Assembly: GCA_016342585.1 (NCBI GenBank)
Contig: JAEINK010000053.1
Coordinates: 1 to 35,178 of the forward strand
Direction of reading: 5' to 3'
DNA: 35,178 nucleotides
Source: Spirochaetales bacterium
Lineage (GTDB): Bacteria; Spirochaetota; Spirochaetia; UBA9216
Below, piece after piece: positions 17,502 to 26,195 of the stretch. The position numbers and the translations under genes were made by a program. Under the pieces are notes generated by a model that had not been told where the DNA came from, did not search any database, and saw only the letters and a list, made by a program, of their open reading frames with translations. Position 1 is the stretch's first letter, and every line of letters starts with the position of its first letter.

Positions 17502-19844
17502 CTACTCCTTCTTCAGGGCTCTTCCAAGAAGAGTCCTCTCCAGATTACAGGGCAGCTCCCGTACCGGTTCCCCTTTGGCATGGGCAACGGCCGCTGCAAT
17601 GGCAGCGCCCACAGCCTCGGTGGCCGGTTCCCCCAGGGATTTGGCTCCGTATGTCCCCTCTTTATCTTCGCATTCGAAAATTACCGCCTCCATCTCCGGG
17701 ACATCCATGGATGTGGGAAAGATATAGGAATCGAAATTCTCGGCCTCCAGATGCCCTTTATCCAGGGGTACTTCTTCGGTCACCCCAAATCCCTGTCCCA
17801 TGGCAATACCTCCGAAAATTTGCCCTTCGGATGTAGCAGGATTCACACAGGTTCCCAAATCATGCCCGGCGGAGACCTTCAGTACATCCACAAACCCAGT
17901 CTCCAGATCGACCTCAACCTCTGCCACCACAACACCGTATGAGTAGGTAGGAAAGGCATCTCCCTGTCCTGTGTGGTGATCAATGCCCAGGTTTTTAGGC
18001 TCGCTCCAGTTGAATGCCGCCAGAGACTTCCCAGTCCATAGCCGGGTGTTGCATACGGCTGCCAGGGATACCGTATCGGGACGGCTGTTATCCTTTAAAA
18101 AATAGGAATTCTCACGCATCTCCACCTTTTCGGTCCTGACTCCCAGCATCTGTGCCGCCGTCTCCAGGAGCATGTTCCCCAGCTCGATAGATGCCTTTCT
18201 CATGGACTGGGCACCCATTACGGTTCCCCGGGAAGCCACAGTCATTCCCGAGTCGGGGATGGCATGGGTGTCCACCCCGGGAAAAAAGATCCGATCGGGT
18301 GTGCATCCTATTCCCTCGGCGGCGATCTGTGAATAGGCGGTTTTCAGCCCCTGTCCGTTCTCGGCCAGACCGGAACTGATGATGATGGTTCCGTCCTCCA
18401 GGGCTGTACAGAGAGCGGCTCCCGCATCGGGGGTTTCGGCCCCGTATCCGCAGCCTCGGTAGCAGGAAACCAGGGCGATTCCCTTCCGCTTCTCCCGGGA
18501 TCCGTGGGTTTTCTCATATTCCCCTTTCTTACGGTAATAATCGGTCCGTTCCACCATTTGGTCTATCATCTCCAGGGTAATAGTCTCCTCTACCAGTTCC
18601 TGTCCGGTAGCGGTAAAATCCCCCTTCTGAAGGATGTTTTTCCGCCGGAATTCCACATTGTCAATTCCCATTTCCCGGGCAATTTCATTGATAAACTGTT
18701 CCTGGGCAAATATTATCTGGGGAGAGGAGTAACCTCTCATAGCTCCGGAATGGATGTTATTGGTAAAGACACCATAGGTATCGGTTTTTATATTGGGTAT
18801 TTTGTAGACCCCGGCGGAATGAATGGAGGCCCGGCAGTTCATAAACTGGGTCTGATTTGTGTAGGCTCCACAGTTGTCTATCTGCATTCCCTCCCAGGCG
18901 GTAAACCTGCCGTCCCGGGTAAGTCCGGCTTTGTAGCGGAAGATAAACGGGTGACGCTTGGGCGATTCAAGGAACGACTCCTCCCGGGAAACCACCATTT
19001 TTACCGGCCTCCCCGAAGCCTTGGCCAGCAGGGCTGCCCTTCCCACAATCAGTCCCACCAGCTCTTCCTTCCCGCCGAAAGATCCTCCAAGCATCCTCTG
19101 GACCACCCGGCACTTGTTGATGGGGGCCTGAACCGCATCAGCCAGGTACCTTCGGGTAAAATAGGGATTCTGGGCCGAAGCATGGGCGGTAAAAGCGCCG
19201 TCCACCGGGTCCTGGGTAACCACACAAGCTTCAGGCTCTATGTAGGAATGCTCTACGTAGGGAGTTCGGTACTCCCTTTCGATGATAATATCCGCCTGGG
19301 CGAATCCCTTCTCGACGTCTCCCTTCCTTAAGGGGAAATAGGAATCAAGAAATACATTTCCCTGGGTTGTTTTATCGGGAAGACCATCTTTCAGTCCTAC
19401 TCCCGATTCCTTTACCCGGGCAGCCCCCTCTTTCAGGGCCTCTTCAATAGTGAAGACTCCCGGAAGCTCCTGATAAACCACCTCGATTGCCTTGAGGGCC
19501 TCTTCCACAAGTTCCCGGGTTTCAGCGGCTACAATAGCCACTGTTTCTCCCACAAACCGGACAATTCCCTCACAGAGGTATGGATAAGTCGCCCAGCTGA
19601 CCGGTTTGGGAACATCGGATGCCGTAAGCACCGCATGGACTCCCTTGATTGCTTTGGCTTTGGAGGTCTCGATGCTGACTATTTTTGCATGGGACAGGCC
19701 GCTGCGCAGGCATCCGCCGTAGATCATCCCCGGGAATTTCAGATCCGCCGCATAAACAGCTTTTCCGGTGATCTTCTCTGCACCATCCATTCTGCCCACT
19801 CGCTTATTCAGATATTTGAAATTTTTGGTTCCCATTAACGGCAT
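17502..19844 (-). CDS. Mo hydroxylase large subunit, molybdopterin-binding (XdhA/CoxL-like)
   Basis: Catalytic subunit of 780 aa of an aldehyde oxidase/xanthine dehydrogenase-family enzyme. The ATG at 19844 is chosen because GGAGG lies 6 nt upstream; the longer frame adds 29 unlikely residues. It has the N-terminal hammerhead domain (RMDGAEKITGKAVYAADLKFPG), the cofactor motif MLGGSFGGKEE, SGAMRGYSSPQ (family motif around an active-site Arg) and KSLGEPATEA near the C-terminus, with the probable catalytic Glu. It lacks the AYXCSFR loop of true CO dehydrogenase, so it is a hydroxylase of an N-heterocycle or aldehyde. The substrate is unknown; the aminohydrolase elsewhere in the window fits a purine- or pyrimidine-like compound. 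Confidence 0.9.
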   Translation of the reverse strand: MPLMGTKNFKYLNKRVGRMDGAEKITGKAVYAADLKFPGMIYGGCLRSGLSHAKIVSIETSKAKAIKGVHAVLTASDVPKPVSWATYPYLCEGIVRFVGETVAIVAAETRELVEEALKAIEVVYQELPGVFTIEEALKEGAARVKESGVGLKDGLPDKTTQGNVFLDSYFPLRKGDVEKGFAQADIIIEREYRTPYVEHSYIEPEACVVTQDPVDGAFTAHASAQNPYFTRRYLADAVQAPINKCRVVQRMLGGSFGGKEELVGLIVGRAALLAKASGRPVKMVVSREESFLESPKRHPFIFRYKAGLTRDGRFTAWEGMQIDNCGAYTNQTQFMNCRASIHSAGVYKIPNIKTDTYGVFTNNIHSGAMRGYSSPQIIFAQEQFINEIAREMGIDNVEFRRKNILQKGDFTATGQELVEETITLEMIDQMVERTDYYRKKGEYEKTHGSREKRKGIALVSCYRGCGYGAETPDAGAALCTALEDGTIIISSGLAENGQGLKTAYSQIAAEGIGCTPDRIFFPGVDTHAIPDSGMTVASRGTVMGAQSMRKASIELGNMLLETAAQMLGVRTEKVEMRENSYFLKDNSRPDTVSLAAVCNTRLWTGKSLAAFNWSEPKNLGIDHHTGQGDAFPTYSYGVVVAEVEVDLETGFVDVLKVSAGHDLGTCVNPATSEGQIFGGIAMGQGFGVTEEVPLDKGHLEAENFDSYIFPTSMDVPEMEAVIFECEDKEGTYGAKSLGEPATEAVGAAIAAAVAHAKGEPVRELPCNLERTLLGRALKKE

Positions 19845-19885
19845 ATTGTTCCTCCAGAGCTGACAAAAAACCTGATCATTCAACC

Positions 19886-19911
19886 ACTTGTATATACATG
19901 TTAATTTAACA
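19886..19911. promoter_or_regulatory. Candidate operator palindromes at the Mo hydroxylase promoter
   Basis: Two overlapping inverted repeats sit over and just downstream of the -10: ACTTGTATATACATGT (19886-19901, 7 of 8 pairs, core GTATATAC) and TGTTAATTTAACA (19899-19911, perfect 6-bp arms around one base). The second resembles the ATGTT-N6-AACAT operators of the right-hand operons but with a spacing one base shorter. The regulator is unknown; a GntR-type protein is plausible. Confidence 0.4.
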
Positions 19912-19931
19912 CAGTTTTTTCCGTTTGTCAA
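19903..19931 (-). promoter_or_regulatory. Sigma-70 promoter of the Mo hydroxylase operon
   Basis: On the minus strand, TTGACA (19926-19931), a 17-base spacer and TAAATT (19903-19908). It lies 58 nt upstream of the large-subunit ATG. The -35 is perfect and the spacer ideal. Confidence 0.6.
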
Positions 19932-20077
19932 TATTTTGCCCCGCCAAACAGGTGGACGGAACCTATCCTATAGACAATATGAAGTGACCCCCGTGTTTGC
20001 AATCTCGTGGATTAGTTAGCATCCTTAGTTTAACAGCGAAATGCAAACACGCCACATACAAATCAACGGAGGCCACT

Positions 20078-21181
20078 ATGAATAGTTTATTTTATGTCGG
20101 AATGGATGTCCACAAGGAGACAATCGCTTTAGCAGTTATCAGGGACAACAGCCGCACCATCGAGTTTGAGAGACAGATCAAGAATGAACCTGGTAAAATC
20201 AAAAAGTATTTCACACAACTGAAAGAGAAATCCACTAATATCATTTGCTGCTACGAAGCTGGCCCCACTGGCTATTTTCTTTACAGACAGTTGGAAAAGA
20301 TGGAAATATCCTGCCACATTGCGGCACCTTCAATGCTACCACGGAAGCCTGGTGATCGAATAAAAACGGATAGCCGTGATGCAGTATTGTTGGCAAAGGC
20401 ATTACGTAATCAAGAGATTGTCAATGTATATGTCCCCACTCCCTCAGATGAATCGGTTAGAGACTATTTAAGAATGTGCGTCGATATGCGAACAGACTTG
20501 AAGAGGCAGAAACAACGAATGATGCAGTTCTTGCTGCGGTTGGGAAAGAAATATCCGACAAGTAACAAATACTGGACTGGAATTTTTCATAGATGGCTGA
20601 AAACTCTAACCTTCGATGAAAAGATCCATAAAGAGGTATTTGACGAATATTATATAGCCATTCTGGAACAGGAAGCAAAAATAGCAAGACTCACCGAACG
20701 CATTGAAGAGTTAGGAGCAGAGGCTCGATATGCAGAACGAGTTTCAAAACTAAAATGCCTGAAGGGTATCAGCACATTGTCTGCCTTAACTTTCGTAGCA
20801 GAAATTGGTGATTTCAGACGTTTCAAAAAAGCAGAAGGGTTCATGGCTTATATGGGATTGGTTCCATCGGAGTATTCCAGCGGAGCGATGAGGAAGCAGG
20901 GACGAATCACTAAGGCTGGTAATTCCCGATTACGACTGCTCTTAATTGAAGCAGGATGGCACTATCGCCACTACGGGCCATCGAAGCGTCTTGCTCAAAA
21001 ACGGAAAGGGCAAAGTTTGGATGTAATCGCCTACGCGGACAAAGCGGGAAATCGGCTAAGTAAGAAATTTCAACGGTTGAGTCAACGAGGTAAAACAAAA
21101 CAGAAAATAGTAACGGCAGTAGCACGCGAACTATCTGGTTTTATCTGGGGAATGATGATTGGCAGGACAGAATTAAACTAA
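20078..21181 (+). CDS. IS110-family transposase (DEDD recombinase)
   Basis: Transposase of 367 aa, intact. The N-terminal DEDD/RuvC-like domain starts FYVGMDVHKETIALAV (first Asp at residue 10), with CCYEAGPTGYFLYRQL and KTDSRDAVLLAKALR carrying the other acidic residues. The C-terminal Transposase_20 domain shows KCLKGISTLSALTFVAEIG and KQGRITKAGNSRLRLLLIEA, with the conserved serine-type region. The start is ATG at 20078, preceded by GGAGG; the frame is open further upstream without a ribosome binding site. Confidence 0.92.
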   Translation: MNSLFYVGMDVHKETIALAVIRDNSRTIEFERQIKNEPGKIKKYFTQLKEKSTNIICCYEAGPTGYFLYRQLEKMEISCHIAAPSMLPRKPGDRIKTDSRDAVLLAKALRNQEIVNVYVPTPSDESVRDYLRMCVDMRTDLKRQKQRMMQFLLRLGKKYPTSNKYWTGIFHRWLKTLTFDEKIHKEVFDEYYIAILEQEAKIARLTERIEELGAEARYAERVSKLKCLKGISTLSALTFVAEIGDFRRFKKAEGFMAYMGLVPSEYSSGAMRKQGRITKAGNSRLRLLLIEAGWHYRHYGPSKRLAQKRKGQSLDVIAYADKAGNRLSKKFQRLSQRGKTKQKIVTAVARELSGFIWGMMIGRTELN

Positions 21182-21443
21182 AAAGAAGATAATGAAATTT
21201 ATCTGGGTAGAAGGATGGATAGAGAAGCAGTAGTGATAAAGGAGAATCCTCGTAAAAAACTTAAGGCAATATTCTTATTGATCCTTGTCTATAGACAAAG
21301 GAAGCTCCCGACGATCCCATTGACCTGCGGTATCCAACCCGCGAATATCAGAGTGGTCTATCGCCGCATAATATGCTTCTCTATCTTTCTTGATACCCAG
21401 TTTTTAGGAGGTGAATAGGGAGAATAAGTTAACGGTTGACAAA
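21182..21443 (+). ncRNA. Putative IS1111-type guide RNA region (non-coding end of the IS)
   Basis: No credible protein is encoded between the transposase stop and the right end. A palindromic core, TTGTCTATAGACAA (21285-21298), contains CTATAGACAA, which also occurs at the left boundary (19968-19977). The overlapping GACAAAGG (21294-21301) also occurs at the right boundary (21438-21445). Matches to both ends are what a guide-RNA loop of an IS110/IS1111 element would show. The RNA itself is inferred, not demonstrated. Confidence 0.4.
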
Positions 21444-21544
21444 GGTCACATCATATCAGTTTTTTTGACCATCAGGGAGAATTTCAAGCGCTGATTCTGT
21501 AATGTTAACCTAAGCGGTGGGGTCACCCCCACCGCTCGGCTACA

Positions 21545-21578
21545 AAACCGGACGTGAGACTTTCACCTCATCCGGCTC
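21545..21578 (-). ncRNA. Group II intron domain V
   Basis: A 34-nt catalytic hairpin: AGC triad at its 5' base, GTGAAAGT forming the GNRA-type loop region, a two-base CG bulge and the closing strand TCCGGTTT. It matches the well-known domain V consensus. Domain VI follows directly towards lower coordinates. Confidence 0.85.
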
Positions 21579-21609
21579 CTCAATAATCTGATCTTTGTCA
21601 TAGATACCT

Positions 21610-21711
21610 CTAAGAGGCTTGATAGATACGCTTTTGGAGCTTAAAAACCTGTCGCTCGATTTTATTCCACGGTAAGGTTTTCCATTCATACATCGAATTA
21701 CTCGTGCTCAT
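21610..21711 (-). pseudogene. N-terminal stub of the group II intron reverse transcriptase
   Basis: 33 codons plus stop. WKTLPWNKIERQVFKLQKRI is the classic opening of bacterial intron-encoded reverse transcriptases. Shortly after the stop the sequence runs into domain V, so the RT, maturase and any endonuclease domains have been deleted. An AGGAG-type box (TAGGAGTG) lies upstream of the ATG at 21711. Confidence 0.8.
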
Positions 21712-22360
21712 GACTTGTTCACTCCTACTTAAGTCTCTATCTTTCAGATTATCGTACCCACGTCAGCGTATCCACGGACATTACTCCGGGCATTGGCTTC
21801 CTGGGTAATCCCTCCTCACAGACGCATGCAGTTGGCACCTTCTCACTCAAGGTGAGAGCGCTTATGAGGTTACTTCGTTCCTGAGATTCGTTTTGCGAGA
21901 CCTTAGAGCCGTACTATCTACCGGGTTTAGTGGAAGTGAATACCGGGCAGACCACTATCTGCCGGCTCCTATCCTTTCCCATTTTGGGCAAGCCGATAAC
22001 CTGTGTAGGCTTGTTCTCCATTACGATAGTTAACATACGTTCATTTTCATTACCCATAGTCTCCTGCTCCCGAAATCCTACCTTTCAGGTTCAGGCCGTG
22101 TTCGGTTTTATCCCCGCTTCACGGATTGATGACCAGTCGCTACCGTGGGGGAAATGCATTTCTTAGTTCACCTCCAAGACAGGGAATTTCGCCCTGCTTC
22201 GAATCTCAAGTTATCCTGACCGAATAACATCCGGCCAGTCTCCTCATCCCATGACAGCCATGCTGCCAGTTTCGAGGAAACGAATCGCACAGTGATGATG
22301 CAACCCTCCTAATATTTGATCTTCCTTTATAATTCCAGTTGTCGAATCGATTTCCACCGC

Positions 22361-23153
22361 CTAAATTTTATTAATACCTTGATGTAGGCGTTGATGGTTA
22401 TAATAATTCACATATGACTTAACGATTTTCCGAATCTGCTTCTATAAAATAGTAGAAATGGTCTAAAGCTTCCCTTCTGATTGTGCCGTTAATTCTTTCA
22501 ACAAAAGCATTCATGTTTGGAGCGTAAGTACAGATATTAACGCCCTTGATACCATACCAGCTGTACTCAATAGATGTGAATTCAGGTGCATTATCATATA
22601 TCAGCGATTTCTTACCCTGATTTTCTTCAGCAAAAAGGGAGTTCCAATGGGATTTTAGAAACCGCTTCCAGGAGCCAACAGGTTGAATCTTCCCTTGTCT
22701 TCTTATAGGTTGAATGATCTTGTTGACTGTTGTTGGATGTAGATCGATTCCAATTTTCTTAAGTTCATCTACCATCCTGTGACATCCCCAGAGTTGGTTT
22801 TCACGTTCCATTTCAAGCATCAGATCTTTAATTTCTTTGGTTACTGGTCTTCTCTTTGGTGTTTTATGTTTATAAGTCAAGTAATTTTTTAGAAATCTGC
22901 GTAGCCAATCAAATAATGTTGAAGGTTTGACGATTGTTAAGTGGCTGATTGCTCTTTTAAAGAGATTAGATACCAATAATAGAAAGAGTTTATCCTTACG
23001 TTTCAGAGTTGATTGTACTTTTTGCAGATTCAGTTGGCGTTTAAATATTTGATTCTTCTTTTTTAGAATCGTCAGGATAAATATTATATCTTTACGATTG
23101 GAGAAGATGATTTTGAAAACAGATTGAAGCAGTGTAGACAAGAAGCTAAACAT
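22361..23153 (-). pseudogene. DDE (rve) transposase/integrase, internally deleted and frameshifted
   Basis: The N-terminal part contains a HTH region (ending SWKRFLKSHWNSLFA), as in IS3/IS481-like or similar rve transposases. The sequence then jumps directly to LIYDNAPEF and NAFVERINGTIRREALDHF, which hold the second acidic residue and the Glu of the DDE triad. The ~60 residues with the first Asp are missing. After DHFYYFIEADSENR the natural end continues in another frame (RKIVKSYVNYYNHQRLHQG), giving a second lesion. The gene is inactive. The group II intron lies just beyond its 3' end. Confidence 0.8.
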
Positions 23154-23314
23154 GTTTCATTATCGGCAGTGATTAATAAAGAAGAATTTCCACATTAGTC
23201 GAAAAAACTATATGAAACCCGAGCCTTCTCACTGAATTCAATATTGTCGACATCTTTATGTTCACAAAAATTTTCTATTCATCGGACAGCCTGCAGACAT
23301 ACCGTCCTGTGTAA

Positions 23315-23788
23315 CTATTTCCCAGCCGCCGCCCGCTTCTCCGCTTCCTTCTTCACATTGGTCACCATACCTCCCACGACCTCATCATAAACCTCGGGAT
23401 CAACGTCGAAATAAAAGGCCTCGTTGAAAAGATGGCTGGTTGTACCGTCGGGGTTGGCGGTGAGGGTGTGGACCCCCGAATAGTCCTTTCCACCGGCATA
23501 GCCCACATAGGCGTACTGGTAAGGCCGGCAGGAGTAGATAATCTCTTCATCCAGTTCCCAGGCCTCGCCGGTACTCTGGTCCTGCAGCACCCAGTGGGAT
23601 TTCATCCCCTTCCCTTCCTTGATTTCCGAAGTGATGGTGACGCTCTTTACCCCCTCCTCCAGTTCCTCGAAGAGTTTCAGGTCGGTAATTACATCAAATA
23701 CAATCTCTAGGGGAGCCTTGACCAGGCTCTCTTTGGTGATAAGCACATCTTTTTCCGAACGCCTCTGGGGCATAACAGGATATTCCAT
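23315..23788 (-). CDS. SRPBCC-family (START/polyketide cyclase-like) protein
   Basis: Protein of 157 aa with an SRPBCC fold signature: KAPLEIVFDVITDLKLFEEL at the N-terminus, a beta-rich core (EIKEGKGMKSHWVLQD, SGVHTLTANPDG) and a long C-terminal helix (GGMVTNVKKEAEKRAAAGK). These proteins bind a hydrophobic or aromatic ligand in a deep pocket, sometimes as cyclases or chaperones (CoxG in CO dehydrogenase clusters). It is the last gene of the operon, 10 nt after the Mch-like gene, so it may bind or process that enzyme's product. Confidence 0.75.
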   Translation of the reverse strand: MEYPVMPQRRSEKDVLITKESLVKAPLEIVFDVITDLKLFEELEEGVKSVTITSEIKEGKGMKSHWVLQDQSTGEAWELDEEIIYSCRPYQYAYVGYAGGKDYSGVHTLTANPDGTTSHLFNEAFYFDVDPEVYDEVVGGMVTNVKKEAEKRAAAGK

Positions 23789-23798
23789 TTTCCAGTCC

Positions 23799-24758
23799 TT
23801 AAATTTTAAAAAAGCTTTTCTTTAGAATGTCTCTCCGGATGGAACCGGCGGAAAACACGTTTCCCGTATTCAGATTGACAATCTGAACTTCCGCCGGGGA
23901 ATGGATGCTCAGGTCCATGGCATAAAAGTCCCGGCCGGCTTCCTCGAACATCTCCACAAACAGCCGGCCGTAGTCGGCAGCACTTTCGGTTACCAGTTTG
24001 GGGATCACCTCCCGGATCTCTTCATCGGAGGACCGGACCCAAAAAATCGCTTTTCCTCCATATAAAAGACAGTCATTCACCCAGCCCATGGAGGTCAGGT
24101 CGTCCGGAGCCAGGGGGGCCACGGCACAGTAGCCCCGGGCGGTGACCAGCTGGCCGGTGTCGAACTTGTTGAGCATCATCTGGTTGATGGTCTGCTCCAC
24201 AATCCGGGCCGAAACCTGGACGGTACAGACGATGCAGTTGTAGGAGTGCATCAGGAGGTAGAGATTCTCCGGTTTTACCTTGCAGACCTCCGCGGCCTTC
24301 TCTGCAAAGGCTTCATCGGGAAGGCTGTTGGCGGTAATCCCCAGAATGGCCTGGTGATGATCATCCCGGTAGTCCAGGGGCTGAACGTGGAAATCTCCCT
24401 CCGCCCGGGCCTTGGCTCGGGCAGGCCCGGAGGCTATAACCGAAAACTCCCCCTGGGCCAGCTGGAGCCCGGCCATCTGGGAACCCATACAGGCCAGCTG
24501 AACATTGTCGATAAAGACCTCGACAACCGGAACACTGATCTTTTCATCAAGAGGAAAATCCCGGAAACCACAGGTTCCCAGGCCGGCCATGTCGATCTCG
24601 GTAAAGAGCTTCGCCGCCTCCCATCCCCCGGGAACCTCAATTCCCATGTCGATCACATGAGCACCGTTGGCCAGCCGGTAATACCGGCAGCCCAGAGCTT
24701 CGACGTTATCCATGATCTGGTTCACCAGCCTCATGCTGTGTTTATTGATGCTGATCAT
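23799..24758 (-). CDS. Methenyltetrahydromethanopterin cyclohydrolase-like protein (Mch family)
   Basis: Protein of 319 aa, the family's usual length. Recognised by SINKHSMRLVNQIMDN at the start, ANGAHVIDMGIEVPGGWEA, LACMGSQMAGLQL, CTVQVSARIVEQTI (Arg185-x-x-Glu188, the spacing of the catalytic Arg/Glu pair reported in Mch) and APLAPDDLTSMGWVNDCLLYGG. Known Mch opens the imidazolinium ring of methenyl-H4MPT to give formyl-H4MPT. No other H4MPT gene is in this window. Instead it overlaps the E2 gene by 4 nt and is followed by an SRPBCC gene. It may hydrolyse a different cyclic amidine, or serve an unusual C1 pathway. The family call is firm; the substrate is open. Confidence 0.8.
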   Translation of the reverse strand: MISINKHSMRLVNQIMDNVEALGCRYYRLANGAHVIDMGIEVPGGWEAAKLFTEIDMAGLGTCGFRDFPLDEKISVPVVEVFIDNVQLACMGSQMAGLQLAQGEFSVIASGPARAKARAEGDFHVQPLDYRDDHHQAILGITANSLPDEAFAEKAAEVCKVKPENLYLLMHSYNCIVCTVQVSARIVEQTINQMMLNKFDTGQLVTARGYCAVAPLAPDDLTSMGWVNDCLLYGGKAIFWVRSSDEEIREVIPKLVTESAADYGRLFVEMFEEAGRDFYAMDLSIHSPAEVQIVNLNTGNVFSAGSIRRDILKKSFFKI

Positions 24759-26185
24759 GCCTGCCCGTCCAGAACCGAAGCCGATTCCAGGATACCCCGT
24801 ATCTCGTTCAGGAACCGGGCGGCCGGTGCACCGTCGACAATCCGGTGATCATAGGTAAGACTTAAGGAGAGAATCCACCGGATATGCAGACCACCGCCGA
24901 TCACCACTGGCTGCTGGGCCAGTGTCCCGGCTCCCAGGATGGCGCTTTGCGGGCTGTTTAAAATGGGGGTGAAGTATTTCACATTCATCATCCCCACGTT
25001 GGAGATGGTCATAGCACCGCCGGACATATCGTCGGGGGAGAGAGTTCCCGCCTTGGCCCGGGAGACCGTGTCGGAGAGTTCCCGGCAGATGGTTTTCAGA
25101 TCCTTCCGGTCCAGGTGCCGGATAACCGGAACCGTAAGGCCGTAATCTGCGTCCACCGCCAGGGCGATATCGATGTCCGGAAGGGTCCTTATGGTATCCT
25201 CCCCTTCAATGATCGTCCGGATTATCGGATGGTTGGATAAAGCCCGGGACGTTGCCTTAAGCAGAATGGCCGTATAGCTAAGCTTAATCCCCTGGGAGGA
25301 ATATATTCCCCGGGTCCGTCCGTAGGCCGCCACCAGATCGGTTAGGTCCGCATCCATCATAATCGAAGTCTGGGCGGAACCGGAGAGGCTTTCCATCATC
25401 CTCCGGGCGGTGACCTTCCTGATACCGGTCATCCTGGCACCGGCGGAAGGACCAACAGGTACCACAACGGCAACGCCTGCGGCGTTACCGGCACCTGTCT
25501 GCCGGACTTCGGCAACCCCGGAGGTTCCGGTCTGAGCCGGAACCGAAGCCGGTGCTTTTGCCGGAGATATTGTAGCTGCAGCTCCGGCATTAACTGACGC
25601 CCCAGGCTGAACAGCCGGAGCCTTTCCTGCCTGGGCCCGGATATCCTCCCGGGTTACCGCACCGAGAATACCGGTTCCCCGGATCCCCCGGTAGTCCACT
25701 CCCATCTCTTCGGCCAGTTTCAGAGCCTTGGGGGTAATCCGGATTCCGGAAATTTCTCCTGGAAAGCCGGAACCGGAAGTCCCTCCGGCAGCCGTTCCGG
25801 CAGTCTTCCCTGCTGCGGAAGCTCCGGCTGTGGCTGCAGGTACGGACGCGGGCCGGCCCGCCTTGTCCGATGGTGATACCGGCTCTTCATTTGGTCCATT
25901 CCCGGCAGAGATTCCAGCCTGGGCCAGCAGCCCGGAGATATCCTCATCCGCTCCGGCCAGGACGGCCAGGGGGGCGCCGCAGGGAAGAGTTTCTCCGGCA
26001 TCACAAAGAATTTTCCGGATCACCCCGGCTTCCGGGGCCTCCATCTCATTGGTCAGTTTCTCAATTTCAATCTCACAGATAACCTGTCCAAGGGAGACGG
26101 TGTCCCCCTCTTGTACGGCCCAGGAGGCCAGAAGGCCCTCATCCATATTCGCACCGTAGCGCGGCATGGTAATCAATATGCCCAT
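24755..26185 (-). CDS. Dihydrolipoamide acyltransferase E2 of a 2-oxoacid/acetoin-type dehydrogenase complex
   Basis: Protein of 476 aa. One N-terminal lipoyl domain has the lipoylated lysine at about K43 (EIEIEKLTNEMEAP, an acetoin-dehydrogenase-like variant of the common ETDKA motif). An Ala/Pro-rich linker follows, then an E3-binding domain at about 148-184 (ITPKALKLAEEMGVDYRGI), a second long linker and the catalytic domain with HRIVDG near the C-terminus. It is coupled to the downstream Mch-like gene by a 4-nt overlap. It transfers an acyl (acetyl?) group to CoA. The linker is high in GC and repetitive. Confidence 0.88.
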   Translation of the reverse strand: MGILITMPRYGANMDEGLLASWAVQEGDTVSLGQVICEIEIEKLTNEMEAPEAGVIRKILCDAGETLPCGAPLAVLAGADEDISGLLAQAGISAGNGPNEEPVSPSDKAGRPASVPAATAGASAAGKTAGTAAGGTSGSGFPGEISGIRITPKALKLAEEMGVDYRGIRGTGILGAVTREDIRAQAGKAPAVQPGASVNAGAAATISPAKAPASVPAQTGTSGVAEVRQTGAGNAAGVAVVVPVGPSAGARMTGIRKVTARRMMESLSGSAQTSIMMDADLTDLVAAYGRTRGIYSSQGIKLSYTAILLKATSRALSNHPIIRTIIEGEDTIRTLPDIDIALAVDADYGLTVPVIRHLDRKDLKTICRELSDTVSRAKAGTLSPDDMSGGAMTISNVGMMNVKYFTPILNSPQSAILGAGTLAQQPVVIGGGLHIRWILSLSLTYDHRIVDGAPAARFLNEIRGILESASVLDGQA

Positions 26186-26195
26186 TAGTTCCCCC

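Larger units (their letters stand above)
19968..21456 (+). mobile_element. IS110-family (IS1111-like) insertion sequence
   Basis: Contains one intact DEDD transposase gene. Near-terminal inverted repeats are visible: ATATGAAGTGACC (19977-19989) and GGTCACATCATAT (21444-21456), 12 of 13 matching. Short inverted ends plus a long non-coding stretch after the transposase stop (21182-21440) fit the IS1111 branch, in which that stretch encodes the guide (seek/bridge) RNA. The exact ends are uncertain by several bases because IS110 elements leave no target duplication. It lies just upstream of the Mo-hydroxylase promoter and next to a group II intron. Confidence 0.75.
21504..22290 (-). mobile_element. 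Degenerate group II intron lacking most of its reverse transcriptase
   Basis: Read on the minus strand, the 5' end is GTGCGATTCG at 22290, matching the GUGYG-type intron start. The 34-nt domain V (21545-21578) begins GAGCCGGATGAGG with a GAAA tetraloop and the AGC triad. Domain VI is the long hairpin AGCGGTGGGG-GTGA-CCCCACCGCT. The 3' end is near 21504 (…GGTTAAC). Between the ribozyme 5' part and domain V only about 33 codons of the intron-encoded protein remain. It could splice or move only with a protein supplied in trans. The exact 3' boundary is uncertain by one or two bases. Confidence 0.8.

Noticed and set aside
17325..19331. Long plus-strand open frames opposite the Mo hydroxylase genes (17325-17942, 18504-19331)
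   Set aside because: They mirror well-supported conserved genes on the other strand, have no family motifs and arise from the high GC of that region.
17502..19844. CO dehydrogenase (CoxL) identity for the large Mo subunit
   Set aside because: The AYXCSFR active-site loop of true CO dehydrogenase is absent; the motif is SGAMRGYSSPQ, as in xanthine-dehydrogenase-like hydroxylases.
24246..24848. 200-codon plus-strand open frame opposite the Mch/E2 genes
   Set aside because: Antisense shadow of the conserved Mch-like and E2 genes; no motif, no plausible start signal.
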